Source: Gammaproteobacteria bacterium (GTDB lineage: Bacteria > Pseudomonadota > Gammaproteobacteria > JACKNK01). Taken from it: a stretch of DNA of 64,000 nt. Positions 52,830 to 61,608 of this stretch are shown here, piece after piece. The stretch spans positions 303,956 through 367,955 of the forward strand of contig JACKNK010000005.1 in assembly GCA_024234955.1 (NCBI GenBank), written 5' to 3'. Under the pieces are notes generated by a model. That model saw only the letters and a program-made list of their open reading frames with translations. It did no database searches and was not told the DNA's origin. Each line of letters starts with the position of its first letter. Position 1 is the first letter of the stretch. Made by a program: the position numbers and the translations under genes.

Positions 52830-54008
52830 CTAGAGATCGACAACCTGCCAGCCAGATGCGCTGCGAACAAGCTGTCGGCGACATCCCGTTTCTGCGGCGC
52901 CCCCATGCTGACCCGGTAGCGCACGCAGCACAGATTCTCCCGAGGCGCGTAACTGCGCAATGCGCTCGCGCAACTCCGGGTCCGAATCTGCCGGTGCGTA
53001 GATTGGTACGTTTTCAACACTGTTCAGGCGTGAACCGGCAACCATCAAGGTCTTGAGGTCTGCACTGAAACCGGTGGCCGGCCGGGCCCGCCCGAACACC
53101 CGACCGATCTCGTTGTATCGCCCTCCCCGGGCAACTTCACGACCGACTCCCGGCACCAGCGCCGCATACACCACGCCAGTCTGATATTGGTATCCGCGCA
53201 GTTCTGCCAGGTCGTAATGGAAATTCACATCCGGATTATCGCGCGAAAGCATCCGCGCCAATTCCTGAAGTTCCGCCAGCGCAGCACGCGCTTCATCACC
53301 GGCCTCTGCAAGCACTTCAGCGGCCTCCTCAAGCATGCTGGCCGCACCATTCAATTCAACCAGCGCCAGCAGCATTTTGGCGTTCCCGGGCGTCACACGT
53401 CCTTGGAGATAGTCGCTCATCTCGGGACGTGCCTTACGTTGCAACATATCGAACAGCGCCGCTTCGGACACCGTGTCCAGACCAGCATGACGGGCAAGGC
53501 CCCGAAAGATACCAACGTGACCGAGGTCGACAAAATAGTCATTGATCCCGGTGGCGCGCAGCGTCGCGAGCATCAGGGTGATGATTTCGGCATCACTGTC
53601 GGCACCATCATGACCATAGAGTTCGCAACCCACTTGTAGGGGACTGCGGGTGCCTCCGAATGCGTCGGGCCGGGCGTGCAGGACGGTCCCGAGATAGCAC
53701 AGGCGAACCGGGGCATCGGTATGGAAATGATGTGCATCGATACGTGCCGCCTGAGGGGTCATATCGGCGCGAATGCCCATCATGCGACCGCTGACCTGAT
53801 CAACGAACTTGACGGTATCCAGATCGAGATCCCGGGCGCTCCCGACAAGCAGCGATTCGAGATATTCCACCATAGGCGGCATGATCAGGCGGTAACCCCA
53901 GGTCGCGTACAGATCGACCAGCTCACGACGCAAAACTTCCAGTTCGTGCGCGCGCGGCGGGGCAACTTCTTCAATGCCTTCCGGCAGAATCCAGCGTTGA
54001 TCTTTCAT
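52830..54008 (-). CDS. hisZ: ATP phosphoribosyltransferase regulatory subunit HisZ
   Basis: The 392-residue histidyl-tRNA-synthetase-like protein lacks the C-terminal anticodon domain. It has the class-II-like LVDLYATWGYRLIMPPMVEYLESLL, MMGIRADMTPQAARIDAH and GGRYNEIGRVFG motifs of HisZ. It allosterically regulates a short-form HisG in histidine synthesis; hisG is not here. It follows DUF2065. Confidence 0.93.
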   Translation of the reverse strand: MKDQRWILPEGIEEVAPPRAHELEVLRRELVDLYATWGYRLIMPPMVEYLESLLVGSARDLDLDTVKFVDQVSGRMMGIRADMTPQAARIDAHHFHTDAPVRLCYLGTVLHARPDAFGGTRSPLQVGCELYGHDGADSDAEIITLMLATLRATGINDYFVDLGHVGIFRGLARHAGLDTVSEAALFDMLQRKARPEMSDYLQGRVTPGNAKMLLALVELNGAASMLEEAAEVLAEAGDEARAALAELQELARMLSRDNPDVNFHYDLAELRGYQYQTGVVYAALVPGVGREVARGGRYNEIGRVFGRARPATGFSADLKTLMVAGSRLNSVENVPIYAPADSDPELRERIAQLRASGESVLRALPGQHGGAAETGCRRQLVRSASGWQVVDL

Positions 54009-54020
54009 CGGTGAAGGCCT

Positions 54021-54215
54021 TTATCGGACCCAGTGCAGCAGCAAAAGGCCGGCAATGATACTGATCACGCCGAGGGTACGCAGGGTTCGATCGTCGAGTT
54101 CGCTCACTTTGTTCAGTGTTTCCCGCATCCGCGCCGGCGAAAGGAAGGGCATCAGCCCTTCCAGTACCAGCAGGAGTGCAAGTGCGGCCCAAAGGTCGGA
54201 CCATTCGACAGACAT
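54021..54215 (-). CDS. DUF2065 small membrane protein
   Basis: The 64-residue protein has two membrane segments (about 8-25 and 45-62) and the DUF2065 pattern LEGLMPFLSPARMRETLNKV, with the C-terminal GVISIIAGLLLLHWVR. Function unknown; always near hflC/hflK in gammaproteobacteria. Confidence 0.9.
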   Translation of the reverse strand: MSVEWSDLWAALALLLVLEGLMPFLSPARMRETLNKVSELDDRTLRTLGVISIIAGLLLLHWVR

Positions 54216-54239
54216 ATCCGCGACCCACCCGCCTGACGC

Positions 54240-55127
54240 TTACGGCGTGCCGCTCGCGGGCTTACCGCCTGCATTGTTGAAGTAGCGGAAGAAGTCGCTA
54301 TCCGGTTTCAGCAACAGGACATCTTCGGGGCTGGTGAGGCTGGTGCGATACGCGAGCAGGCTGCGGTAAAGCGAGTAGAACTCCGCGTCGCGTTCAAACG
54401 CCTTGGCGTAAATCTCTGCGGCCGATGCATCGCCGTCGCCACGCAGCCGTTCGGCGTCGCGGTAAGCCTCCGCCAGAAGCACGGTCCGTTCACGATCGGC
54501 TTCCGCACGGATACGGATCGCGCGTTCTTCACCCCGTGACCGGAAATCCTTGGCCACGCGTGCGCGTTCCGCGCGCATGCGGTCATAAACCGAGGTGGAC
54601 ACATCCTGAGGCAGATCGATGCGCTTGATGCGCACGTCAACGACTTCAATCCCCAGATCGGACACCACCTGAGTCGCCTGGCTGCTCAACACGTCCATGA
54701 TCTGGCTACGTTCACCCGCAACCACTTCCTGGATGGTGCGCTTGCCGAACTCGGCACGCAGCAGATCCTTGATGATCTGCACAAGACGGGTCGCGGCACG
54801 GCGTTCATCACCGCCGGTCGAGCGATAAAAAGTGGCCACGTCCTTGATCCGCCACTTCACGAAGGAATCAACGATCACGTTCTTCTTTTCGCTCGTCAGA
54901 TAGCGTTCCGGCTGCGAGTCCAGTGTAAGGATGCGTCCGTCAAACTTGCGCACGTTATTGATCACCGGGACCTTGAAATGCAAGCCCGGCTCGAAGTCCG
55001 CGCGCACAATCTCACCGAGACGGAACAAGATCGCCCGTTCACGCTGATCGACAACGAACACACTGCTCCAGACCAGAATGCCCACGAGGGCGAGTCCGAT
55101 CACCATCAGATTCTTGCTCGGGCTCAT
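54240..55127 (-). CDS. hflC: FtsH regulator HflC
   Basis: The 295-residue SPFH/band-7 protein has one N-terminal membrane segment (about 7-25), then the conserved VDQRERAILFRLGEI and the periplasmic SPFH domain. It forms with HflK a cage around FtsH that tunes membrane proteolysis. Its ATG overlaps the hflK stop (TAATG). Confidence 0.95.
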   Translation of the reverse strand: MSPSKNLMVIGLALVGILVWSSVFVVDQRERAILFRLGEIVRADFEPGLHFKVPVINNVRKFDGRILTLDSQPERYLTSEKKNVIVDSFVKWRIKDVATFYRSTGGDERRAATRLVQIIKDLLRAEFGKRTIQEVVAGERSQIMDVLSSQATQVVSDLGIEVVDVRIKRIDLPQDVSTSVYDRMRAERARVAKDFRSRGEERAIRIRAEADRERTVLLAEAYRDAERLRGDGDASAAEIYAKAFERDAEFYSLYRSLLAYRTSLTSPEDVLLLKPDSDFFRYFNNAGGKPASGTP

Positions 55128-56302
55128 TAGCGATTCTCCCGCTGACGGAGGTTGGGGCGTAACACGCGACGATTGTCGATCTGCGGCGGGGCCACGGAAC
55201 GTGGGCCACTGGCAGGGGTGTTGACGGCATCCTCGTTCGCAACTTCCTGACCGCTCCGCTGCATCAGCTTGTCCACGGGCAGATACATCAGGCTGTTCCC
55301 CCCTTCCACGTCCACCAGGATCTTGCTGGTATTGCCCAGGACCTGTTCGATCGTCTCCAGATACAGGCGCTCACGCGTGACCTTGGGGGCCTTCGTGTAT
55401 TCGACCAGCAACGATTCGAAACGGGCCGCTTCACCTTCGGCGTTTGCAATGACTTCGGACTTGTAAGCTTCCGCCGCTTTCAGGCGACGATCCGCTTCGC
55501 CTCGCGCCTTCGGGATGATCTCGCTCGCGTACGCTTCGGCCTCGTTCTTCAATCGCTGCTCGTCTTCGCGAGCCTTGATCGCGTCCGCAAACGCGGCCTG
55601 GACTGGCTCCGGCGGCTGAGCGTCCTGAAGGTTGACGGAAGTAATCTGCAGACCGGTCTGGTAGCGGTCCACGAGTTGCTGGATAAGGTCTTCGGTGCGG
55701 GCCACGATCTCGCTTCGGCCTTCGGTTAAGACGAAGTCCATCTTGCTCTGGCCAATCACCTCACGGACTGCACTCTCAGTGGCCTGCTTTAATGTGGCAT
55801 CCGGGCTTCGGGTCTGGAACAGATAGTCCGAAGCCGATTTCACGCGGTACTGGACCGCCATCTCGATCTCGATGATGTTCTCGTCCTGCGTCAGCATCGA
55901 TGTCTTGTGGGACACCGAGCGCACTTGATCGACATCGACCTTCTCGACGGTCTCGATCGGATAGGGGATATGCCAATGCGGTCCTTCGCCGGTGGTCTCC
56001 GCGTATTGACCAAAACGCAGCACGACGCCGCGTTCTGCAGGCTCGATGATGTAGATACCGGAGGCAACCCAGAGCACAAGGCCCAAACCGAGCAGCAAGC
56101 CAAATCCGGCACCGCCGCTCTTGCCACCGCGAATCGGTGTTGCGCCGTTTCCGCCATCGCCCCCACTTTTACCACCGAACAACCCGCCGAGCTTGTCCTG
56201 CAACTTGCGCAGCACTTCGTCGAGGTCCGGCGGACCCTGGTCACCACCGCGACCGCCGCCCCAAGGATCGTTGTTGCCGCCACCCGGCTCGTTCCAGGCC
56301 AT
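55127..56302 (-). CDS. hflK: FtsH regulator HflK
   Basis: The 391-residue protein starts with a Gly-rich cytoplasmic part (MAWNEPGGGNNDPWGGG), one membrane segment (about 64-82, GFGLLLGLGLVLWVASGIY), then the SPFH domain (about 85-300) and a proline-rich tail. Start at ATG 56302 gives the family N-terminus. Partner of HflC. Confidence 0.95.
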   Translation of the reverse strand: MAWNEPGGGNNDPWGGGRGGDQGPPDLDEVLRKLQDKLGGLFGGKSGGDGGNGATPIRGGKSGGAGFGLLLGLGLVLWVASGIYIIEPAERGVVLRFGQYAETTGEGPHWHIPYPIETVEKVDVDQVRSVSHKTSMLTQDENIIEIEMAVQYRVKSASDYLFQTRSPDATLKQATESAVREVIGQSKMDFVLTEGRSEIVARTEDLIQQLVDRYQTGLQITSVNLQDAQPPEPVQAAFADAIKAREDEQRLKNEAEAYASEIIPKARGEADRRLKAAEAYKSEVIANAEGEAARFESLLVEYTKAPKVTRERLYLETIEQVLGNTSKILVDVEGGNSLMYLPVDKLMQRSGQEVANEDAVNTPASGPRSVAPPQIDNRRVLRPNLRQRENR

Positions 56303-56490
56303 CGTTGGTCTCCCGTTGAAAACGTATGTGCGCAGCCCGCCCGGCAAACAACCGGTTAGAACGCAAAGGCCGCAAATTGTATCCAGTCACCGCCACCATT
56401 ACGACCACGAGGGCTTGATGAGGGTATTTAATTCCGTGCCGGAGTAAACCTAAAACCGACTCGATCGAAAACCTGTGAATCGAAGACGAT

Positions 56491-57813
56491 TCAGCGCGGA
56501 ACGCCGGCGGATAGATTTTGATCGGGATCCCACACACCTGGAAGGCGCTGCGACTCCAATAGGCGTTCGAACAGCGCAACCGGGAGTTCAAGGCGCAACT
56601 GGACGTCACCATTGTCCTCCGTGCGCTCATCGACGACGACGTCAATCTCAAACAACTGGGCTCGTTCGCGACCGGCAGACGAAGGCAATCGCAACCATCC
56701 GGTGATCATGGGGCCGGAGACCCGTTCCCTGATCGCATCAAGCAGCATCGACAACCCATCGCCAGTGATGGCCGACAACCAAACCCGGGAAACACGGCCA
56801 TCCTCATCGCGATCGACGCGCGCATCCCCGCCACCTTCTTCAAGCGGGACCACGTCCAATTTATTCATGACCCGAATTTGTGGCACATCGGTCGCGCCGA
56901 TCTCGTCGAGCACTGCTTGCACCTGCTCAATATGCTGAGTTCGGTTCGGGTCCGCCGCGTCGATGACGTGTACCAGCAGATCGGCCTCTGCAGTCTCTTG
57001 CAGCGTAGAATGAAACGCATCTACAAGGTCATGGGGAAGGTGCCGGATGAATCCAACTGTGTCGGCAATGACCGCCTCCGCTCCATGCCCCAGATTTAAC
57101 CGCCGTAACGTGGGATCAAGCGTCGCGAACAGTTGATTCGCGGCATAAACATGCGCCCCGGTGAGGGTATTGAATAGCGTTGACTTTCCGGCGTTCGTGT
57201 ACCCGACTACGGAAACAGTTGGCACCTCGTTTTTACGGCGGGCCTGACGGCCTTGTTGGCGTCGCTGCCGCACCTTATCCAAACGTGCTGTGAGCTGCTT
57301 AATTCGCTCCCCCAACAAGCGCCGATCCGTCTCAAGCTGCGTCTCTCCGGGCCCGCGAAGGCCGATACCGCCTTTCTGTCGTTCAAGATGGGTCCAGCCA
57401 CGGACGAGACGCGTGGACAAATGTCGCAGTTGCGCGAGCTCGACCTGCAGCTTGCCTTCATGGGATCGAGCACGCTGCGCGAATATATCCAGAATCAATC
57501 CGGTTCGGTCGAGAACCCGCCGCTCTATCGCCCTTTCCAAATTGCGCTCCTGGCTTGGGCTGAGCGCATGATTAAATAGGACAACATCCGCTTCGACCGC
57601 ATCCGCTTGCGCTTTTATCTCTTCGACTTTACCGCCCCCAATAAAATATCTGACATCGGGCAAGCGGCGTTTCCCCATCACGGCCCCAACGACGTCCGCC
57701 CCGGCGGACTCCGCCAACATCTGAAACTCCAGCAATTCCTCGCGCGCGGTTTCCTCACGTATTTCCATGTGCACGATCAGTGCACGCTCACCGCTACGCG
57801 GACGTTCGAACAA
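56491..57813 (-). CDS. hflX: ribosome-associated GTPase HflX
   Basis: The 440-residue GTPase rescues ribosomes in stress. Its N-terminal domain has FNHALSPSQERNLE, its middle coiled-coil linker GPGETQLETDRRLL, and its G domain GYTNAGKSTLFN (about 206-217), DTVGFIRHLPHDLV and NKLD. It lies after hfq; a terminator hairpin separates them. Confidence 0.96.
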   Translation of the reverse strand: MFERPRSGERALIVHMEIREETAREELLEFQMLAESAGADVVGAVMGKRRLPDVRYFIGGGKVEEIKAQADAVEADVVLFNHALSPSQERNLERAIERRVLDRTGLILDIFAQRARSHEGKLQVELAQLRHLSTRLVRGWTHLERQKGGIGLRGPGETQLETDRRLLGERIKQLTARLDKVRQRRQQGRQARRKNEVPTVSVVGYTNAGKSTLFNTLTGAHVYAANQLFATLDPTLRRLNLGHGAEAVIADTVGFIRHLPHDLVDAFHSTLQETAEADLLVHVIDAADPNRTQHIEQVQAVLDEIGATDVPQIRVMNKLDVVPLEEGGGDARVDRDEDGRVSRVWLSAITGDGLSMLLDAIRERVSGPMITGWLRLPSSAGRERAQLFEIDVVVDERTEDNGDVQLRLELPVALFERLLESQRLPGVWDPDQNLSAGVPR

Positions 57814-57855
57814 GGCGCAACACCTATACCGGTATAAAAGGGACTACATCCCAAT

Positions 57856-57884
57856 AAAAAACGACGGGGCCATCAGGCCCCGTC
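57856..57884 (-). terminator. terminator/attenuator between hfq and hflX
   Basis: On the minus strand GACGGGGCC pairs with GGCCCCGTC around TGAT, followed by a G and TTTTTT. It follows the hfq stop by about 27 bases. Because hflX follows directly, it may be partly read through, giving more hfq than hflX message. Confidence 0.85.
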
Positions 57885-57911
57885 GACGCAATCCAGCAAA
57901 TCATGCGCTAA

Positions 57912-58157
57912 TTACTCAGCAGCGTCATCGTCGTTGTCACCGAGATCGATACGCACATTGCGCGAGGGCACGACGGTCGATATTGCGTGCTTATAGATCA
58001 TCTGGCTGACACTATTTTTCAGAAGCACCACAAACTGATCGAATGACTCTATTTGACCCTGCAACTTGATCCCGTTCACCAGAAAGATGGACACCGGAAT
58101 TCGCTCCCGGCGTAGCGCGTTCAAAAACGGTTCCTGTAAAGATTGCCCCTTGGCCAT
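57912..58157 (-). CDS. hfq: RNA chaperone Hfq
   Basis: The 81-residue Sm-like hexamer subunit has the canonical SLQEPFLNALRRERIPVSIFLVNGIKLQGQIESFDQFVVLL and YKHAISTVVPSR, and a short acidic tail DNDDDAAE. It helps small RNAs pair with mRNAs. Upstream miaA, usual in E. coli, is absent here. Confidence 0.98.
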   Translation of the reverse strand: MAKGQSLQEPFLNALRRERIPVSIFLVNGIKLQGQIESFDQFVVLLKNSVSQMIYKHAISTVVPSRNVRIDLGDNDDDAAE

Positions 58158-58398
58158 TGTCCAGCCCTCTTGTTGTTTTGTGTTTGTCTATGGCGGAGCC
58201 ACGTCGTGTGGGGAGTGCGATGCCCTCTACATACCCTTACAGAATATCCGGACCAGGTAGAAAGAGGCACGAAGTCTAGCACAATCAGCGCCTTGCAACC
58301 TCTCACCATGCTGTGACATCAAGCCTAAGGGTGTGGATCTGGATGGCAACAATAGCGCTAAGACCGCACTCCATCCATCATGGCCAAATGGCTCAGAA

Positions 58399-58430
58399 AA
58401 CAAAAAGGCCGGGCATAAGCCCGGCCTTTT
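58399..58430 (-). terminator. terminator after rplQ (end of the ribosomal operon)
   Basis: On the minus strand AAAAGGCCGGGC pairs with GCCCGGCCTTTT around TTAT, followed by TGTTTT. It lies 25 bases after the rplQ stop. Confidence 0.92.
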
Positions 58431-58454
58431 CCTCACGCCTGATCACGCGTGCCC

Positions 58455-58829
58455 TTACTCGGAAATAGCCCCCGGGCGATCCACTAGCTCTACGAACGCC
58501 ATTGGAGCGGAGTCTCCGGGACGAAAGCCCATCTTCAGAATTCGCATATAGCCGCCAGGGCGGGAGTTATAACGAGGACCCAACTCATTGAAAAGCTTGC
58601 CCACTATCACCTTATCGCGAAGACGCGCAAAAGCCAGACGGCGACGAGAAACGGTATCTTCCTTGGCGAGCGTGATCAGGGGCTCTGCAACTCGGCGCAG
58701 CTCTTTTGCCTTGGGCAAAGTGGTTTTAATCGCTTCGTGCGTGAACAGAGCTGTCGCGAGGCTCTGCATCATAGCCTTGCGGTTGCTGCTGTTACGGTTG
58801 AATTTCCGACCGGATTTACGGTGACGCAT
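58455..58829 (-). CDS. rplQ: 50S ribosomal protein L17
   Basis: The 124-residue protein has the L17 signature MRHRKSGRKFNRNSSNRKAM and LITLAKEDTVSRRRLAFARL. It follows rpoA and ends the alpha operon. Confidence 0.97.
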   Translation of the reverse strand: MRHRKSGRKFNRNSSNRKAMMQSLATALFTHEAIKTTLPKAKELRRVAEPLITLAKEDTVSRRRLAFARLRDKVIVGKLFNELGPRYNSRPGGYMRILKMGFRPGDSAPMAFVELVDRPGAISE

Positions 58830-58894
58830 GGCACTAGGTCCTACTCAATAATCTAAATTCGTGGGTGAGACGACGAAGCGTCCCAGAAGTGAAA

Positions 58895-59884
58895 TCAAAC
58901 CTCTTCAATCAACCCCGGGGGCGGCCAATTTTCAAGCTTCATACCAAGTGACAAACCATGGGAAGCGAGGACGTCCTTGATTTCTGTAAGCGATTTCTTA
59001 CCGAGATTAGGAGTCTTGAGCAGTTCCGTTTCGGTACGCTGAATAAGATCCCCGATATAGTAAATGCTCTCGGCCTTCAGGCAGTTTGCGGAACGAACGG
59101 TAAGTTCGAGATCGTCAACTGGGCGCAAAAGAATAGGATCGATTTCAACCTGCTCTTCTTTCGGCTCTTCCTTGGTCGCGCCTTCCATCGAGACAAACAC
59201 AGAAAGCTGTTCTTGAAGGATACGCGCCGCCCGCTTGATCGCATCTTCCGCGCCGATCGCACCGTTAGTCTCAATGTCCATCACCAACTTATCAAGATTG
59301 GTGCGCTGCTCAACGCGAGCGCGTTCAACATTGTAGGTAACGCGTTTGATCGGGCTGAACGATGCATCGACCTGGAGTCGACCGATAGGGCGAGTTTCAC
59401 CATCGGATGACTCGCGGGCAGACACAGGCTCGTAACCGCGTCCGCGAACAACGCGGAGTTGCATCTTGAGTTTGCCACCGTCGTTCAGGTTAGCAATGAC
59501 GTGATCCGGGTTAACGATGAGCACGTCGTGATCCAGCGATATGTCCGCCGCCGTGACCGGTCCAGCACCTTCTTTGGACAGGGTGAGAGTCGCCTCTTCC
59601 CTCGCGTGCATCTGAAATGCAAGTCCTTTCAGGTTCAGGAGAATGTCGATGACGTCTTCCTGCACCCCTTCAATCGCGGTGTACTCGTGCAACACACCTT
59701 CGATTTCAACCTCGACAACGGCAGCACCGTCGATCGAGGAAAGCAGGATGCGACGAAGCGCATTGCCGAGCGTATGCCCGAAGCCGCGCTCCAGCGGTTC
59801 GAGTACCGCCGTGGCGAGACGCTCGTTGACCACGCTGACCTGAATTCCGCGCGGCTTGAGAATGCTTTCGGCCTGACTGTGCAT
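58895..59884 (-). CDS. rpoA: RNA polymerase subunit alpha
   Basis: The 329-residue subunit has the N-terminal assembly domain (LEPLERGFGHTLGNALRRILLSS, about 28-50), a linker (about 230-245), and the C-terminal domain (DPILLRPVDDLELTVRSANCLKAESIYYIGDLIQRTE) that contacts UP elements and activators. ATG 59884 was preferred (TGGGGA before it) over an ATG 5 codons upstream. Confidence 0.97.
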   Translation of the reverse strand: MHSQAESILKPRGIQVSVVNERLATAVLEPLERGFGHTLGNALRRILLSSIDGAAVVEVEIEGVLHEYTAIEGVQEDVIDILLNLKGLAFQMHAREEATLTLSKEGAGPVTAADISLDHDVLIVNPDHVIANLNDGGKLKMQLRVVRGRGYEPVSARESSDGETRPIGRLQVDASFSPIKRVTYNVERARVEQRTNLDKLVMDIETNGAIGAEDAIKRAARILQEQLSVFVSMEGATKEEPKEEQVEIDPILLRPVDDLELTVRSANCLKAESIYYIGDLIQRTETELLKTPNLGKKSLTEIKDVLASHGLSLGMKLENWPPPGLIEEV

Positions 59885-59901
59885 TTGTGAGGTCCCCATC
59901 C

Positions 59902-60528
59902 TTATTTGGAGTAGAGCTCGACGACCAGCTGTTCGTTGATGTCGGCGGGCAGATCGCTACGATCCGGCACCACCTTGTAAGTGCCGACAAGCTTTTTGGG
60001 ATCCACGTCCAACCAGTCCGAAATGCCGCGCTGTTGAGCAAATTCCATCGCAGCGATGATTCTTGCCTGATTGGTCGCGCCTTCCTTAACGGACACCTGA
60101 TCCTCAGCCTTGAGCTGGTAGGAAGGAATATTGACCTTCTGGCCGTTAACGCGCACGCCATTATGGCGAACAAGCTGACGCGCCTCGGCACGAGACGCCG
60201 CAAAACCCATACGGTACACGACGTTGTCCAGGCGGCCTTCAAGAAGCTGAAGCAAGTTGGTGCCCGTAGAACCCTTTTGCTGCGACGCTTTTGAAAAATA
60301 GTTGCGGAACTGGCGCTCGAGGATGCCGTAGATGCGGCGAAGCTTCTGCTTTTCCCGCAACTGCGTCGCGTAGTCCGACAGGCGTCCACGGCGCTGACCG
60401 TGCTGCCCAGGCGGAACGGGACGCGTCTCTATCGCGCACTTTGCGGTGTAGCACTTTTCGCCCTTCAAAAAGAGCTTCTGACCTTCACGCCGACACTGAC
60501 GGCACTTGGCACCTACATACTTAGCCAT
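59902..60528 (-). CDS. rpsD: 30S ribosomal protein S4
   Basis: The 208-residue protein starts MAKYVGAKCRQCRREG and has the S4 domain (EGRLDNVVYRMGFAASRAEARQLVRHNGVRVNG, about 97-130). In E. coli it represses its own operon by binding a pseudoknot before rpsM. It also nucleates 30S assembly. Confidence 0.97.
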   Translation of the reverse strand: MAKYVGAKCRQCRREGQKLFLKGEKCYTAKCAIETRPVPPGQHGQRRGRLSDYATQLREKQKLRRIYGILERQFRNYFSKASQQKGSTGTNLLQLLEGRLDNVVYRMGFAASRAEARQLVRHNGVRVNGQKVNIPSYQLKAEDQVSVKEGATNQARIIAAMEFAQQRGISDWLDVDPKKLVGTYKVVPDRSDLPADINEQLVVELYSK

Positions 60529-60541
60529 GACAAACCCCGAG

Positions 60542-60928
60542 TTAAACGCGACGACGCTTGGGCGGACGACAACCGTTATGCGGAATCGGCGTCACATCAG
60601 CGATATTGGTGATTTTGAAACCGACTGCATTCAATGCACGGACGGCGGATTCGCGCCCCGGGCCAGGCCCGTTGACCCGAACGTCCATATTCTTGACGCC
60701 GTAGTCTTTGACCACATTACCGACGCGCTCAGCGGCCACCTGTGCCGCGAAGGGCGTACTTTTTCGGGCACCACGGAAACCGGACCCGCCCGCCGTCGCC
60801 CATCCCAAGGTATTACCCTGCCGGTCGGTGATGGTGATGATGGTGTTATTGAAAGAAGCATGAATATGCGCAACCGCGTCAGCGACGTTACGCTTGATCT
60901 TCTTACGGGTTTTAACCGCCTTAGCCAT
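60542..60928 (-). CDS. rpsK: 30S ribosomal protein S11
   Basis: The 128-residue protein has VADAVAHIHASFNNTIITITDRQGN and the C-terminal DVTPIPHNGCRPPKRRRV that is diagnostic for S11. Confidence 0.97.
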   Translation of the reverse strand: MAKAVKTRKKIKRNVADAVAHIHASFNNTIITITDRQGNTLGWATAGGSGFRGARKSTPFAAQVAAERVGNVVKDYGVKNMDVRVNGPGPGRESAVRALNAVGFKITNIADVTPIPHNGCRPPKRRRV

Positions 60929-60970
60929 GGACGTATTCCAATTCGAAGCGAATGCCTACCGGCATCCAGG

Positions 60971-61327
60971 TTATTTACGGATGGGGCGACGCGGTCCCTT
61001 GCGGGTGCGCGCGTTGGTCTTGGTACGTTGACCACGCACCGGCAACCCACGACGATGGCGGATGCCGCGATAGGCACCGAGATCCATCAGTCGCTTAATA
61101 TTCATAGAGATTTCGCGACGCAGATCACCCTCAACCAGGAACTTACCGACTTCGGCACGAACCAAATCAAGTTCGGACTCAGCCAAATCCCGGACCTTTG
61201 TATCGGGCGCGATACCGGTTGCACTGCAAATCGCCTTCGCTCGAGTCGGACCAACGCCGTAAATCGAGGTTAATGCGACGACCATGTGCTTATGAGATGG
61301 GATGTTGATTCCCGCAATACGTGCCAT
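60971..61327 (-). CDS. rpsM: 30S ribosomal protein S13
   Basis: The 118-residue protein starts MARIAGINIPSHKHMVVALTSIYGVG and ends RGQRTKTNARTRKGPRRPIRK. ATG 61327 gives the family start; the frame is open three codons upstream. Confidence 0.96.
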   Translation of the reverse strand: MARIAGINIPSHKHMVVALTSIYGVGPTRAKAICSATGIAPDTKVRDLAESELDLVRAEVGKFLVEGDLRREISMNIKRLMDLGAYRGIRHRRGLPVRGQRTKTNARTRKGPRRPIRK

Positions 61328-61455
61328 ACGGAACAATCTCTACAAACGCCTGAGCATCAGGCCGTGGAAAAACGCGCAGTATACCGTAATCGAATCCGTG
61401 CTCTCAATACGCCGGTCACAAACAAATGACCTACCGTATCTCGACGGGTTCGAAC

Positions 61456-61569
61456 TTAACCCTGACGCTGCTTGTGCTTCGGATCGCTGCAGATGACCCG
61501 AACGACACCTTTACGCTTAACGATCTTGCAGTTACGGCACATCTTTTTGACGGACGCACGAACTTTCAT
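61456..61569 (-). CDS. rpmJ: 50S ribosomal protein L36
   Basis: A 37-residue protein, MKVRASVKKMCRNCKIV at its start and SDPKHKQRQG at its end, with the zinc-ribbon cysteines and histidine (C11, C14, C27, H32). It lies between secY and rpsM, its usual place. It is the Cys/His zinc-binding form (C+), not the zinc-free paralogue. Confidence 0.96.
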   Translation of the reverse strand: MKVRASVKKMCRNCKIVKRKGVVRVICSDPKHKQRQG

Positions 61570-61608
61570 GACGGACTCCCATAAAACCAAATATCAAAAC
61601 AGGCGGAT

